A stretch of DNA of 64,000 nucleotides, taken from NCBI RefSeq assembly GCF_015694425.1, contig NZ_JADQDN010000001.1, positions 1 through 64,000 of the forward strand, in the 5' to 3' direction. Positions 50,723-64,000 of the stretch are shown in pieces. The notes under the pieces were generated by a model, which was not told the origin of the DNA, made no database searches, and was given only the letters and a program-made list of their open reading frames with translations. Position 1 is the first letter of the stretch, and each line of letters opens with the position of its first letter. The position numbers and the translations under genes were made by a program. This DNA is from Microvirga terrestris (lineage in GTDB: Bacteria > Pseudomonadota > Alphaproteobacteria > Rhizobiales > Beijerinckiaceae).

Positions 50723-52459
50723 ATGAACGCCACAAATCCGGCGCCTGCCACGGCAGGCGCTCAGGACCTTTCTGCAACGCGCCCTTGGCTCAAGTCTTAT
50801 CCGGCGAGTGTCCCGCCCACGATCGATGAGGCCAGAATCGGCACGCTCAACGACATCTTCCGAGATGCCCTCGCCAAGTACCCGAACCGGCCGGCCGCCG
50901 AGAGCTTCGGCAAACGCGTGACCTATGCCCAATTGGGGCGCGACGCCGATGCGGTGGCCTCCTGGCTCCAGGGGCAGGGGCTGAAGAAGGGTGACCGGGT
51001 CGCCATCATGCTGCCCAATGTCATGGCCTTTCCGGCGATCCTGTTCGGGATCCTCATGGCCGGCGGTACGGTGGTGAACGTCAACCCGCTCTACACCCCG
51101 CGCGAGCTGACCTATCAGCTCAACGATTCCGGCGCCCGTTTCCTGTTCGTGCTCGAGAACTTCGGCGCGACAGTCGAGGAATCCCTGCCGGAGATCAAGC
51201 TTGATCGGGTCGTGCTTGTGACGCCGGGCGATCTGCTCGGCCTGAAAGGCGCGATCATCAATCTCGTTTCCCGACGCGTGAAGAAGGCCGTGAAGCCGTT
51301 CAGCCTGCCGCAGGCCGTGACCTTCAAGGCTGTCATGGCTGAGGGAGCGCGCAAGAAGCCGCAGCCGGTCAGCGTGTCGCCGGAGGATATCGCCTTCCTG
51401 CAGTACACGGGCGGCACGACCGGCGTTGCGAAGGGGGCCACGCTGCTCCACCGCAACGTGGTGGCCAACGTGATGCAATGCGAGGCCTGGATGCTGCCGT
51501 TCTTCGGGACGCGCGAGGACCATCTCATGGTCACCGCGCTGCCGCTCTACCACATCTTCGCCCTCACGGTCTGCGGGCTCCTGATGACGAAGATCGGCGG
51601 CTGCCAGCTGCTGATCGCCAATCCGCGCGACATCCCTGGCTTCGTCAAGACGCTGCAGAAGAGCCGCATCACGCTGATGTCCGGCCTCAACACCCTCTAC
51701 AATGCCCTGGCCCATGCGCCGGGGATCGAGAAGGTGGATTTCTCCCAGATGGTCTTTGCCGTCTCGGGCGGCATGGCCACCCAGGAAACCGTGGCCAAGA
51801 AATGGAAGGAGATCACCGGGCAGCCCATCGTCGAAGGATACGGTCTCTCGGAAACGTCGCCGGTCGTCTGCGCCAATCGCCTCGACATCGAAGAGTTCAC
51901 CGGCACGATCGGCTATCCCCTGCCGTCGACGGATGTGACCGTGCGCGGCAGCGACGGCACCATCCTGCCAGACGGGGAGCGGGGAGAACTGTGCGTCAAA
52001 GGTCCGCAGGTGATGGCTGGCTACTGGCAAAGGCCTGACGAGACTGCGAAGGTCATGACACAGGATGGCTGGTTCCGCACCGGAGACGTGGCCATCATCC
52101 TACCCGACGGTCAAATCAAGATCGTGGACCGCATGAAGGACATGGTCCTTGTCTCCGGCTTCAACGTCTATCCGAACGAGGTCGAGGATGTGCTGGCCAA
52201 GCATCCGGGTGTGATGGAATCGGCGGTCATCGGCCTGCCGGACGAGCACTCGGGTGAGGCGGTGGTGGCTTATGTGGTCCGCAAGGATCCGAACCTGACC
52301 GCCGATGAACTGCGCCAGTTTTGCCGCGAGGCGCTGACCGGCTACAAGGTGCCCCGCCGGATCGAGTTCCGCGAAACCCTTCCGAAGACCAATGTAGGCA
52401 AGGTCCTGCGCCGTGCGTTGAAGGAGGAGGCGGAGCAGTCCCACGTCCGTTGGAGCTGA
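50723..52459 (+). CDS. fadD: Long-chain fatty acid-CoA ligase
   Basis: 578 residues from ATG 50723, six bases after GGAGG. Adenylate-forming ligase: AMP motif QYTGGTTGVAKGATLLHRN (about 230), YGLSETSPVVCANRLDI, GYWQRPDETAKVMTQDGWF, RTGDVAIILPDGQIKIVDR, and the C-terminal FRETLPKTNVGKVLRRALK catalytic-lysine motif. It activates long-chain fatty acids for oxidation or lipid synthesis at the inner membrane. Stand-alone gene flanked by repeat copy B and a convergent terminator. Confidence 0.95.
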   Translation: MNATNPAPATAGAQDLSATRPWLKSYPASVPPTIDEARIGTLNDIFRDALAKYPNRPAAESFGKRVTYAQLGRDADAVASWLQGQGLKKGDRVAIMLPNVMAFPAILFGILMAGGTVVNVNPLYTPRELTYQLNDSGARFLFVLENFGATVEESLPEIKLDRVVLVTPGDLLGLKGAIINLVSRRVKKAVKPFSLPQAVTFKAVMAEGARKKPQPVSVSPEDIAFLQYTGGTTGVAKGATLLHRNVVANVMQCEAWMLPFFGTREDHLMVTALPLYHIFALTVCGLLMTKIGGCQLLIANPRDIPGFVKTLQKSRITLMSGLNTLYNALAHAPGIEKVDFSQMVFAVSGGMATQETVAKKWKEITGQPIVEGYGLSETSPVVCANRLDIEEFTGTIGYPLPSTDVTVRGSDGTILPDGERGELCVKGPQVMAGYWQRPDETAKVMTQDGWFRTGDVAIILPDGQIKIVDRMKDMVLVSGFNVYPNEVEDVLAKHPGVMESAVIGLPDEHSGEAVVAYVVRKDPNLTADELRQFCREALTGYKVPRRIEFRETLPKTNVGKVLRRALKEEAEQSHVRWS

Positions 52460-52472
52460 CTCCAACCGAGCA

Positions 52473-52504
52473 CAAAAAGAAAAAAGCCGGGCCAAAGGCC
52501 CGGC
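52473..52504 (-). terminator. Terminator for the LysR-family gene
   Basis: Minus strand GCCGGGCC, loop TTT, GGCCCGGC then TTTTTTCTTTTTG. Perfect 8-bp stem plus T-run, 232 bases past the LysR stop; on the plus strand it could also block fadD read-through. Confidence 0.7.
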
Positions 52505-52735
52505 AAAGTAGAGGTCCGACAAATAAGTCAAAACCTTCCAGAGGGAACGGCCGACACGGCAGCGCCGGGAGGAAGAAAGCACTGCCGCGTTAAAATCAGC
52601 CACCGCTCATATCGACCGCATCATGCCTCTTTGCAATGCAGCATGCCTCATGAAAGGGCTGCACGGAATGCATGGCTATTGTCATATGGGTGACAAAGGT
52701 CGACCAGCTATCGAGCTTGGCCGGAAAAGACCCGA
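52505..52735. other. Gene-free gap between fadD and LysR genes
   Basis: 231 bases after the terminator, no supported gene; open frames here have no domain. It is the 3' untranslated part of the LysR transcript up to the terminator at 52473-52504. Confidence 0.5.
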
Positions 52736-53626
52736 TTAGAATGTCCAGCGCTGGGCTTTGGAGATCAGGAAGTCGCGGAAGGCCTGGACGCGCGCGACGG
52801 AACGCATCTCCTCGGCATAAACCAAGTAGCTGTCGAGGGAGGGCATCTCCACGTCGCGCAGGATCTGGATGAGGTCCGGGTTACCCACCACTGCATAATC
52901 CGGCAGCACCGCAATCCCGGCGCCTGTCTCGACGGCGAGCTTCAGGGCCGTGATGTTGTTGACCACATAATGGTACTGGCGCGGCTCACGCCCTTCGCGT
53001 CCGGCTGTGGCAAGCCAATGTACCGCCATGAGATAGGACGGCTGGTCACCACCGAAGGACACGATGCGATGCTCGTCCAGATCCTCCAGTGTCTTGGGCT
53101 CGCCGAACCGCTTGATGTAGTCGGCGGACGCATAGACGTGGAAGTGGATGGTGAAGAGGCGGCGCTGGATCAGGTCGGGCTGGGCCGGGCGGCGCAGGCG
53201 AATGGCGACATCCGCCTCCCGCATGGCGAGATCCAGTTCCTCATTGGAGAGGATCAGCTCGACCCGGACATCCGGGTAGAGATCCAGAAATTCCGCGATG
53301 CGCTGGGCGAGCCAGATCGACCCGAGACCGACAGTGGTGGTCACCTTCAACTCGCCCGAGGGGCGCTCGCTGGTCTCGACGAGCCGGGCCTTGGTGGTCT
53401 CGAGCCGCATGCGCATGTCGCGGGCGGCCCGGAACAGCAGGTCGCCCTGCTCGGTAAGGATCAGGCCTCTGGCATGGCGGTGGAAGAGCGGGGCCTTCAG
53501 CTCGCTCTCCAGGGCGCTTATCTGGCGGCTGACGGCCGACTGGCTCAGGCCCAGATCGTCACCGGCGCGCGTGAAGCTGCCCGCTTCCGCGACGGTGTAA
53601 AAGATCCGGATCTTGTCCCAGTCCAC
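52736..53626 (-). CDS. LysR-family transcriptional regulator
   Basis: 296 residues. N-terminal helix-turn-helix IRIFYTVAEAGSFTRAGDDL then GLSQSAVSRQISALESELKA-PLFHR. C-terminal periplasmic-binding-like sensor (about 90-290) with GSIWLAQRIAEFLDLYPDV and AVETGAGIAVLPDYAVVGNP. It lies between fadD and the trxB-ELM1 pair. Target and coinducer cannot be told; in other Rhizobiales a LysR gene sits at this place next to trxB. Confidence 0.93.
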   Translation of the reverse strand: MDWDKIRIFYTVAEAGSFTRAGDDLGLSQSAVSRQISALESELKAPLFHRHARGLILTEQGDLLFRAARDMRMRLETTKARLVETSERPSGELKVTTTVGLGSIWLAQRIAEFLDLYPDVRVELILSNEELDLAMREADVAIRLRRPAQPDLIQRRLFTIHFHVYASADYIKRFGEPKTLEDLDEHRIVSFGGDQPSYLMAVHWLATAGREGREPRQYHYVVNNITALKLAVETGAGIAVLPDYAVVGNPDLIQILRDVEMPSLDSYLVYAEEMRSVARVQAFRDFLISKAQRWTF

Positions 53627-53639
53627 GGCATTCCCCTAC

Positions 53640-53750
53640 AGCATCGGACCCAAAAGTGGATTGCACTTTTGGGATCGGATCCGATGCTTCCTTCTTGGAT
53701 AAGAGCATCGTTGACGCGGAAAACCGGATCCACTTTTCCGCACGATGCTC
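53640..53750. repeat. Two-hairpin intergenic repeat, copy C
   Basis: Most complete copy: AGCATCGGACCCAAAAGTGG to GGATTGCACTTTTGGGATC, linker with GATCCGATGCTTCCTTCTTG and GGATAAGAGCATCG, then GCGGAAAACCGG to CCACTTTTCCGCACGATGCT. It lies in the LysR leader region upstream of its ATG. Confidence 0.9.
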
Positions 53751-53854
53751 TAAGCCCCGCATGCTCCTGACGCAAGGCACCTCTTATCTCTTATGAGCCG
53801 CGAGCCCGACGCAACAGGAAATCGGCCTGAAGGCTAAAGGGTTGTTAACAAATC

Positions 53855-55830
<1,976 letters not shown>

Positions 55831-56005
55831 TCGATCAATGAGCCTGTGGAGTTCATGAAGTTCGTTGCGACTTAATCGCCCGTCCTCCTTGTGCGGATCC
55901 CTTATACGGTCTAGTCAGCCAAGACGAGATTTTTCGAACCAATACTGCATGATCCGGACGACAGGCCGGTTGTCCGCCCGTCCCGACCATGCCTACGGAG
56001 TTACC

Positions 56006-56491
56006 GTGCGCGGACGCCTCGATTCCATCGACTGGGCCATTCTGAAAGAGCTTCAGGCCGACGGCAGCATCACCAATGTGGAGCTCGCGCGCCGGGTCGG
56101 CTTGTCGGCGCCCCCGTGCCTGCGCCGGGTGCGGGCGCTGGAAAGCGCCGGCATCATCAAGGCTTACCGGGCGATCCTCGACCCGAAGAACCTGGGCTTC
56201 GAGATCGTCTGTTTTGCCATGGTGCAGCTCGACGTTCAGGGCAAGAAGGAGCTCGGGGAGTTCGAGCAGCGCGTGAAGGAATGGGCCATGGTCCGCGAGT
56301 GCTGGACCCTCTCGGGCGATATCGACTTCATCATGAAATGCGTGGCCCCGAACCTCGCCTCCTTCCAGGGACTGGTTTCCGAGCTCACCTCCCTGCCGAA
56401 CGTGCGTAACGTCCGCACGGCCCTGACCCTCGACCTGATCAAGGACGAGCCGCTGGTGCCGATCGAGGACGTCGAGGCTGAGAAGGTCTAA
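56006..56491 (+). CDS. Lrp/AsnC-family transcriptional regulator
   Basis: 161 residues from GTG 56006, five bases after GGAG; a longer frame starting 55865 lacks one. N-terminal helix-turn-helix (SIDWAILKELQADGSITNVE, LARRVGLSAPPCLRRVRALE) and C-terminal RAM ligand-binding domain (ILDPKNLGFEIVCFAMVQLD, ECWTLSGDIDFIMKCVAPNL). It lies beside trxB-ELM1, the Lrp-TrxB arrangement found in Rhizobiales. The amino acid ligand is unknown. Confidence 0.93.
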   Translation: MRGRLDSIDWAILKELQADGSITNVELARRVGLSAPPCLRRVRALESAGIIKAYRAILDPKNLGFEIVCFAMVQLDVQGKKELGEFEQRVKEWAMVRECWTLSGDIDFIMKCVAPNLASFQGLVSELTSLPNVRNVRTALTLDLIKDEPLVPIEDVEAEKV

Positions 56492-56552
56492 CCGGATCAA
56501 TGCGACTGTAGCAACGTGAGGCGAGAGCCTGATCCCGGCTCTCACAGCGCGT

Positions 56553-59060
56553 TCAGATCACGAAGAAGTCCGAGATCGTGAGCTTGGGCTTGTTGATGAA
56601 GATCGCGATCTCGATGGCCTTACCTGCCTTGTTCCCGTCGGCATCGTAGGACAGGACGCCGTTCTTGCGGTTGTAGACCAGGTAATCGTTGCCGTCGTTC
56701 GGCGCGCCGAGTTCGAGATAGGTCTTGGACAGCTTCGCCGGCTTCTCGAGTGAGCCCTTCTTTCCAAGCTTGGTGAAGAACGCGTTGTCGAAATAGAGCG
56801 AATCCTTGCGCGGATCGAAATCGGTGATCGTATCGCGGTTGCTGCTCGACGGGCGCTGGTCGAACACCACTACATCCTTGCCGCTGCCGGTGGAGATCCG
56901 GTCGCGTCCGAGATCGCCATGCAGCCGGTCGCTGCCGCCGGCGCCCGACAGGGTGTCGTTGCCGAGCTCGCCGAACAGGATGTCGGCCCCCGAAGTGCCG
57001 TTCTTGCGCAGCGGCGTCTTCTCGCGCACGTTCGCGACGCTCAACGTCACATCCTGAACATGGCTGCCACCGAAGGCGTCCGTCACCTTGAGGCGCAGGC
57101 TGTGAGACGCGGCCTTTTCGTAGTCGAGCTTGGCGCCGGCCTTGAGCTTGATCGCATTGCCTGAAACCTCGAACAGCGCGTTCGACGTCGGCGCGTTGCC
57201 TGCATCGACCAGGGTGTAGGTGTGTTTGTCGGACAGGTCGAGATCGACCGTCGAAAGCGTACCGGCCGTGGTGCCGGCCGCAGCCGTTTCTTGGATCGAC
57301 CCGCTGAGCGCGATGCTTTCCGGCGCGGCATTGATCTTGAAGCGCTGGAAGAAAATACCGCCGTCGGCATCCTCTTGCCCAGGCTGATCGCCGGCGCCCT
57401 CCCAGCCGACGACGAGGGTGCCGTCCTCCGCGAGATCCAGGAGCGTGCCGGTCTGGGCGCCGGTCTTTGAGGTGTTGACCAGGATCTCGCCCCCGACGCG
57501 CTGGCCGTCGCCGTCGAAGACCTGCATGAAGAGGCCGGTACCGTCGCCATCGGGGCCCTGCCAAGCCACGACGAAGCTGCCGTTCGGCAGAGCGCGGATC
57601 ATCGCGTCGGTCTGGATTCCGCCTGTCGTTGTGTTGACCCGAATCTCGGAGCCCATTCGGTTGCCGTTGCTGTCGAACATCTGCATGAAGATGTCGCCGT
57701 AGTCCTCCTGCCCGCCAATGGAGCTCTTTCCGGTCCAAGTGAAAACGGAGCGTCCGGTGGCGGGGAGATACCCAAAGTTGAATCTGGGAAAGTCATCGAC
57801 TGACTCCAGGTGGATTTCCATGCGGATTTCTGGGCCGATCTTGACTCCGGACGGACTGAGCGCCTGGACGTAAAGCGCATCGGGCTCCTGCACATCATCG
57901 GTGATGACCGACCAGACCGCGACGGCATGCTTGAGGCTATATTGATTGGTGTTCAGGTCCTTCTGGTAGCTGCTGAAGACAAGCAGATCGCTTTGCTCGC
58001 CTTCGGTGGTCGTGTTCAAGCGCGTCTCGGAGCCGATTTTTTCCCCACGGGCATCGAAGCGCTGGTAAAACAGGCCGCTGTCGTCCTTATGGCCCTCCTG
58101 CGTGCCTTCTCCCGACCAGAACATGATGAAGCCACCGTCATCCATCGTCATCATGGCGGTGGTTCTGAACTGATCTCCTTGAGTCGAGGCGCTGACGACC
58201 CGTGCGTCGCCGTTGGGTGTGCCGTCCGCGTTGAAGATCCGGTAGTAGAAGTTGATGCTTTCGTCGCCCTTGGGCTCGTGCCAGAACGTCGCCCATTTGC
58301 CGTCCGCCAAAGTACGGATGTTTGGCGCGACGCTCACATTTTGGGACGAGATCTCGATCTCACCGCCGCGCTTTTCACCATTGGCATGGAACGCCTGCTG
58401 GTAGGTCCCTCCGAAGGAGGCCTTGTAGGCGATGACAAACCCGCCGTCAGGGAGTGCAGTGGCTGTGGTCAGAGATTCCCGGCGCCCCTCCACGGCCGCG
58501 TTGACGCGCGTCTCCCGACCTATGAACTCCCCGTTGGGGCCCATGAGCCGGAAAAAGACGCCTGCGTCATCCTCCTGGCCTGACTGAGTGCCGCGCCCAT
58601 TCCAAATGACGAGCGAGACGTCGTTGCGCAGGAACACGTTGCGCCAAGACCCTGTCCCCGATAAGCCGTTTTCCGTCTCGTTGATGCGGAATTGCTGTCC
58701 GAGGGTTCCGTTTGCATCGAAGGTGCGGAAATAGGCGTTCCCACCTAGGGCGGGATCGGCCATGCTCCAGACCGAGGCCAATGTCGTCCCGGTCAGCGCG
58801 ACCGTCAGAAAGTCCGATCTGACCTCCCCGTCCGTCTTGTCGTTGACGCGGATCTCGCCGCCGATCTTCACCCCGTTGGCATCGAAAAGTTGCTGAAAAT
58901 AGCCCTTGTCGTCTTCCTGGCCGGAAATGGTACCGTTGCCGATCCACTGCATGACGAACCGCCCGTCAGGCAGCCCGATCAATTGCTGCGCAGATTGCGC
59001 TCCGGATGCAGATAGGCTGGTACGGGTCTCCCCGCCGAGGCGGACGATATTGTATGGCAT
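56553..59060 (-). CDS. Large RTX-type calcium-binding protein, type I secreted
   Basis: 835 residues from ATG 59060 (a TTG at 59075 is unlikely). The first ~600 residues are repeats of ~55 residues each with a core GQEDD..GYFQQLFDANGVKI-GGEIRVN; at least six can be seen, beginning near residues 45, 150, 320, 480, 540 and 590. A cadherin-like segment follows (SLKHTYTL..., VTDAFGGSHVQDVTLSVANV). RTX nonapeptides (GTSGADILFGELGNDTLSGA) lie near 680-715, and the last 100 residues match the type I secretion C-terminal signal. No T1SS genes are adjacent. Probable adhesin or surface protein. Confidence 0.88.
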   Translation of the reverse strand: MPYNIVRLGGETRTSLSASGAQSAQQLIGLPDGRFVMQWIGNGTISGQEDDKGYFQQLFDANGVKIGGEIRVNDKTDGEVRSDFLTVALTGTTLASVWSMADPALGGNAYFRTFDANGTLGQQFRINETENGLSGTGSWRNVFLRNDVSLVIWNGRGTQSGQEDDAGVFFRLMGPNGEFIGRETRVNAAVEGRRESLTTATALPDGGFVIAYKASFGGTYQQAFHANGEKRGGEIEISSQNVSVAPNIRTLADGKWATFWHEPKGDESINFYYRIFNADGTPNGDARVVSASTQGDQFRTTAMMTMDDGGFIMFWSGEGTQEGHKDDSGLFYQRFDARGEKIGSETRLNTTTEGEQSDLLVFSSYQKDLNTNQYSLKHAVAVWSVITDDVQEPDALYVQALSPSGVKIGPEIRMEIHLESVDDFPRFNFGYLPATGRSVFTWTGKSSIGGQEDYGDIFMQMFDSNGNRMGSEIRVNTTTGGIQTDAMIRALPNGSFVVAWQGPDGDGTGLFMQVFDGDGQRVGGEILVNTSKTGAQTGTLLDLAEDGTLVVGWEGAGDQPGQEDADGGIFFQRFKINAAPESIALSGSIQETAAAGTTAGTLSTVDLDLSDKHTYTLVDAGNAPTSNALFEVSGNAIKLKAGAKLDYEKAASHSLRLKVTDAFGGSHVQDVTLSVANVREKTPLRKNGTSGADILFGELGNDTLSGAGGSDRLHGDLGRDRISTGSGKDVVVFDQRPSSSNRDTITDFDPRKDSLYFDNAFFTKLGKKGSLEKPAKLSKTYLELGAPNDGNDYLVYNRKNGVLSYDADGNKAGKAIEIAIFINKPKLTISDFFVI

Positions 59061-59137
59061 GGCGAAGAACCTCAAGGACGCGCTAAGCGAAGCTTAAGGT
59101 AAGGTTGTATACTTACAAGACAATTTACCTGATAGTC

Positions 59138-59641
59138 TCAGATCTGCCGCCGCAACCAGCGGACCCAGTGCTGGGTCACAGCGACGGTGCGGCCCTGCTC
59201 GTTGGGAGCGACGCTGGGAGCACGGGCGCTGAGCGCGGCCAGCATCGGGTGCTGTGCGAAGATCTCGCCCCGACCGCCGACAGCCAAGGCTTCGCCTTCC
59301 ACCGTATCGTCTCCCCCACCGTCACCGCCGCGCCAGCGGGAGCCGCCACCCCCTCCCGGGAAAGGGCTCAAAATAACGCTGGTCAGCCGTACGACGAGCC
59401 GGGGACCGCGCGGATCGACCCTGTCGGCGAAGGAGCGCCGCAGCTCGTCGAGAGCGACTTCTCCCACGAAATCGGCATAGGGCCCGAGGCCCTTGGCTTT
59501 CAGGACGCTCACATCGACGGAGAAGGACGAGAATCCTTGAGGGAAGCTTTGCGCCTGAGCGGGCAAAGTAAGGCCTGCGCCAGCGAGACCGGCAGAGGCG
59601 AGAGCTTTCAGAATGGAGCGGCGGGAGAGAGGGGACATCAT
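59138..59641 (-). CDS. Tat-exported small protein, unknown
   Basis: 167 residues from ATG 59641. Twin-arginine-like signal MMSPLSRRSILKALASAGLA-GAGLTLPAQA, so export in folded form is likely. The mature part has VDVSVLKAKGLGPYADFVGE, DPRGPRLVVRLTSVILSPFP and a Gly-rich loop (GGGGGSRWRGGDGGGDDTVE); it ends VTQHWVRWLRRQI. No domain recognised. A short gap separates it from greA. Confidence 0.7.
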   Translation of the reverse strand: MMSPLSRRSILKALASAGLAGAGLTLPAQAQSFPQGFSSFSVDVSVLKAKGLGPYADFVGEVALDELRRSFADRVDPRGPRLVVRLTSVILSPFPGGGGGSRWRGGDGGGDDTVEGEALAVGGRGEIFAQHPMLAALSARAPSVAPNEQGRTVAVTQHWVRWLRRQI

Positions 59642-59675
59642 CGGATTTCTCACTGGTGAAGCCCCCTTCTTCGCA

Positions 59676-60152
59676 TCAGGCGCCAAACTGGACGCCGACA
59701 ACCTCGTAGGACTTGCCGCCACCGGGGGTCGAGACCTCCACCGTGTCGCCGATGGTCTTCCCCATCAGGGCGCGGGCGATGGGGGAGGCGACCGAGACGC
59801 GGCCCGAGCGCACGTCGGCTTCGGGCTCGCCGACGATCTGGTAGGTTTTCTCCTCCTCGGTGTCCTCGTCCACGAGCTTCACGACCGCACCGAACATGAT
59901 CCGGTCGCCCGAGAGCTTCGTGATGTCGATGACCTCGGCACGGGAGATCAGGCTCTCCAACTCAAGGACACGCCCTTCGTTGAGGGACTGGGCTTCCTTA
60001 GCGGCATGGTATTCGGCGTTTTCCGACAGGTCGCCAAGCGCGCGGGCTTCCGCGATTGCTTGGATGATCCGGGGGCGTTCCACCTGCTGCCGGTGCCTGA
60101 GCTCTTCTTCGAGCGCCGCAAAACCCTTGATCGTCAGAGGGACCTTGTCCAT
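59676..60152 (-). CDS. greA: Transcription elongation factor GreA
   Basis: 158 residues from ATG 60152. It rescues backtracked RNA polymerase by stimulating RNA cleavage. Coiled-coil N-terminus: [40 protein letters not shown] (catalytic D-x-x-E region), and the C-terminal FKBP-like domain [40 protein letters not shown]. Exactly the E. coli length. Follows carB on the same strand by 106 bases, the usual carB-greA order in Rhizobiales. Confidence 0.97.
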   Translation of the reverse strand: MDKVPLTIKGFAALEEELRHRQQVERPRIIQAIAEARALGDLSENAEYHAAKEAQSLNEGRVLELESLISRAEVIDITKLSGDRIMFGAVVKLVDEDTEEEKTYQIVGEPEADVRSGRVSVASPIARALMGKTIGDTVEVSTPGGGKSYEVVGVQFGA

Positions 60153-60258
60153 CGTTTGTCTCGTCCAAAAAGAGGTACGAGGCCGCTGTTTCCAGCGCCC
60201 TCGCATGTCAACGAAAACTCCATCGAAGCTTCGCAGTTCCAATGTGAGGCCGGATGCC

Positions 60259-63729
<3,471 letters not shown>

Positions 63730-64000
63730 TGGGCCACCCAGGCGTGTCCAGCCGCGCGGCCGTAGAGCTACGGCGCTTCAAGCGCAGCCGGGATGTGATC
63801 GGATTATAGGTTGAGGGAGGCTCTTACACGGACCTTGGGCAAATTCAAAGGCCTTAGAGCATCGGACCCAAAAGTGGTCCCGCTTTTGGGATCCAATCCG
63901 ATGTCCAACTTTTGGCTGGCTCATCGCTGGATCCTCACGATGCGCCAGCCATGATTTAGACAGCCAATGCCCATGCGGTACGATCCGCCGCGACCGAGTC
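63730..64000. other. carB upstream region with repeat copy D
   Basis: 271 bases with no gene. It holds the carB promoter and leader and, from 63856, the two-hairpin repeat. A pyrimidine-sensitive attenuator cannot be seen. Confidence 0.5.
63856..63950. repeat. Two-hairpin intergenic repeat, copy D (partly decayed)
   Basis: AGAGCATCGGACCCAAAAGT then GGTCCCGCTTTTGGGATCC keep hairpin 1; the second hairpin is degenerate (CTGGATCCTCACGATGCGCC at the end). It lies in the carB upstream region. Confidence 0.75.

Noticed and set aside
50630..52030. 466-codon open frame antisense to fadD
   Set aside because: Shadow frame; fadD motifs are complete on the plus strand.

Overview
The window is high-GC DNA from an alphaproteobacterium of the order Hyphomicrobiales (Rhizobiales). 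The pointers are a NepR/EcfG general-stress pair with GGAAC-N16-CGTT promoters, SOS boxes of the alphaproteobacterial GTTC-N7-GTTC type, a 93-residue IF-1, an ELM1-family protein beside trxB, and the order lrp-trxB-lysR-(RTX)-greA-carB. The intergenic palindromes look like those I associate with Microvirga and relatives; the genus is a guess. I found no rRNA, tRNA, CRISPR array, transposase or integrase gene.

Layout. 1-13 kb: the 5' end of an outer-membrane barrel gene, then housekeeping genes (SDR reductase, pgeF, midA-like, lgt, ubiK, YbjN, proC, TetR, CsaA-like), an EnvZ/OmpR-type two-component pair, a MarR regulator facing a branched-chain aminotransferase, RidA, and an SOS-linked Y-family polymerase. 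13-24 kb: a stress-biology stretch with DUF3072, Tim44-like, PfpI, a methyltransferase/nucleotidyltransferase/phosphoesterase gene run, a BON protein, cold-shock protein, IF-1 and nepR-ecfG. 24.2-26.7 kb: an AT-rich accessory insertion carrying an AAA15/RloA-like ATPase and an RloB protein, a probable phage-defence pair. 26.7-32.5 kb: ZIP transporter, ArsR-SRPBCC pair, DUF4242-cyclase fusion and uvrB. 32.5-33.7 kb: a second AT-rich insertion with one gene that looks like a PD-(D/E)XK nuclease. 33.8-45 kb: DUF808, phytase-like esterase, then a fasciclin / anti-sigma / ECF sigma / DUF4394 module, a C13 peptidase, PQQ sugar dehydrogenase and small genes. 45-64 kb: solute-binding protein, aminotransferase, an atypical EF-G paralogue, fadD, LysR, trxB, ELM1, Lrp, a large RTX protein, greA and carB.

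Two regulons can be read directly from promoter sequence. (1) An EcfG set: GGAAC-N16-NGTT upstream of nepR-ecfG, DUF3309, BON protein, pfpI, a proline-rich small protein, DUF3072 and a 63-residue small protein. (2) An ECF set: YGCATCC-N17-GTAT at three places, before the sigma gene, the DUF4394 gene and the fasciclin gene, resembling the mycobacterial SigK-RskA-fasciclin arrangement. A third layer is SOS: three GAAC-N7-GAAC boxes, one abutting a near-consensus promoter that points at a small cysteine-rich protein.

Two intergenic repeat families recur: a ~110-bp two-hairpin element (four copies) and a 94-bp REP-like element (two near-identical inverted copies plus degenerate ones).
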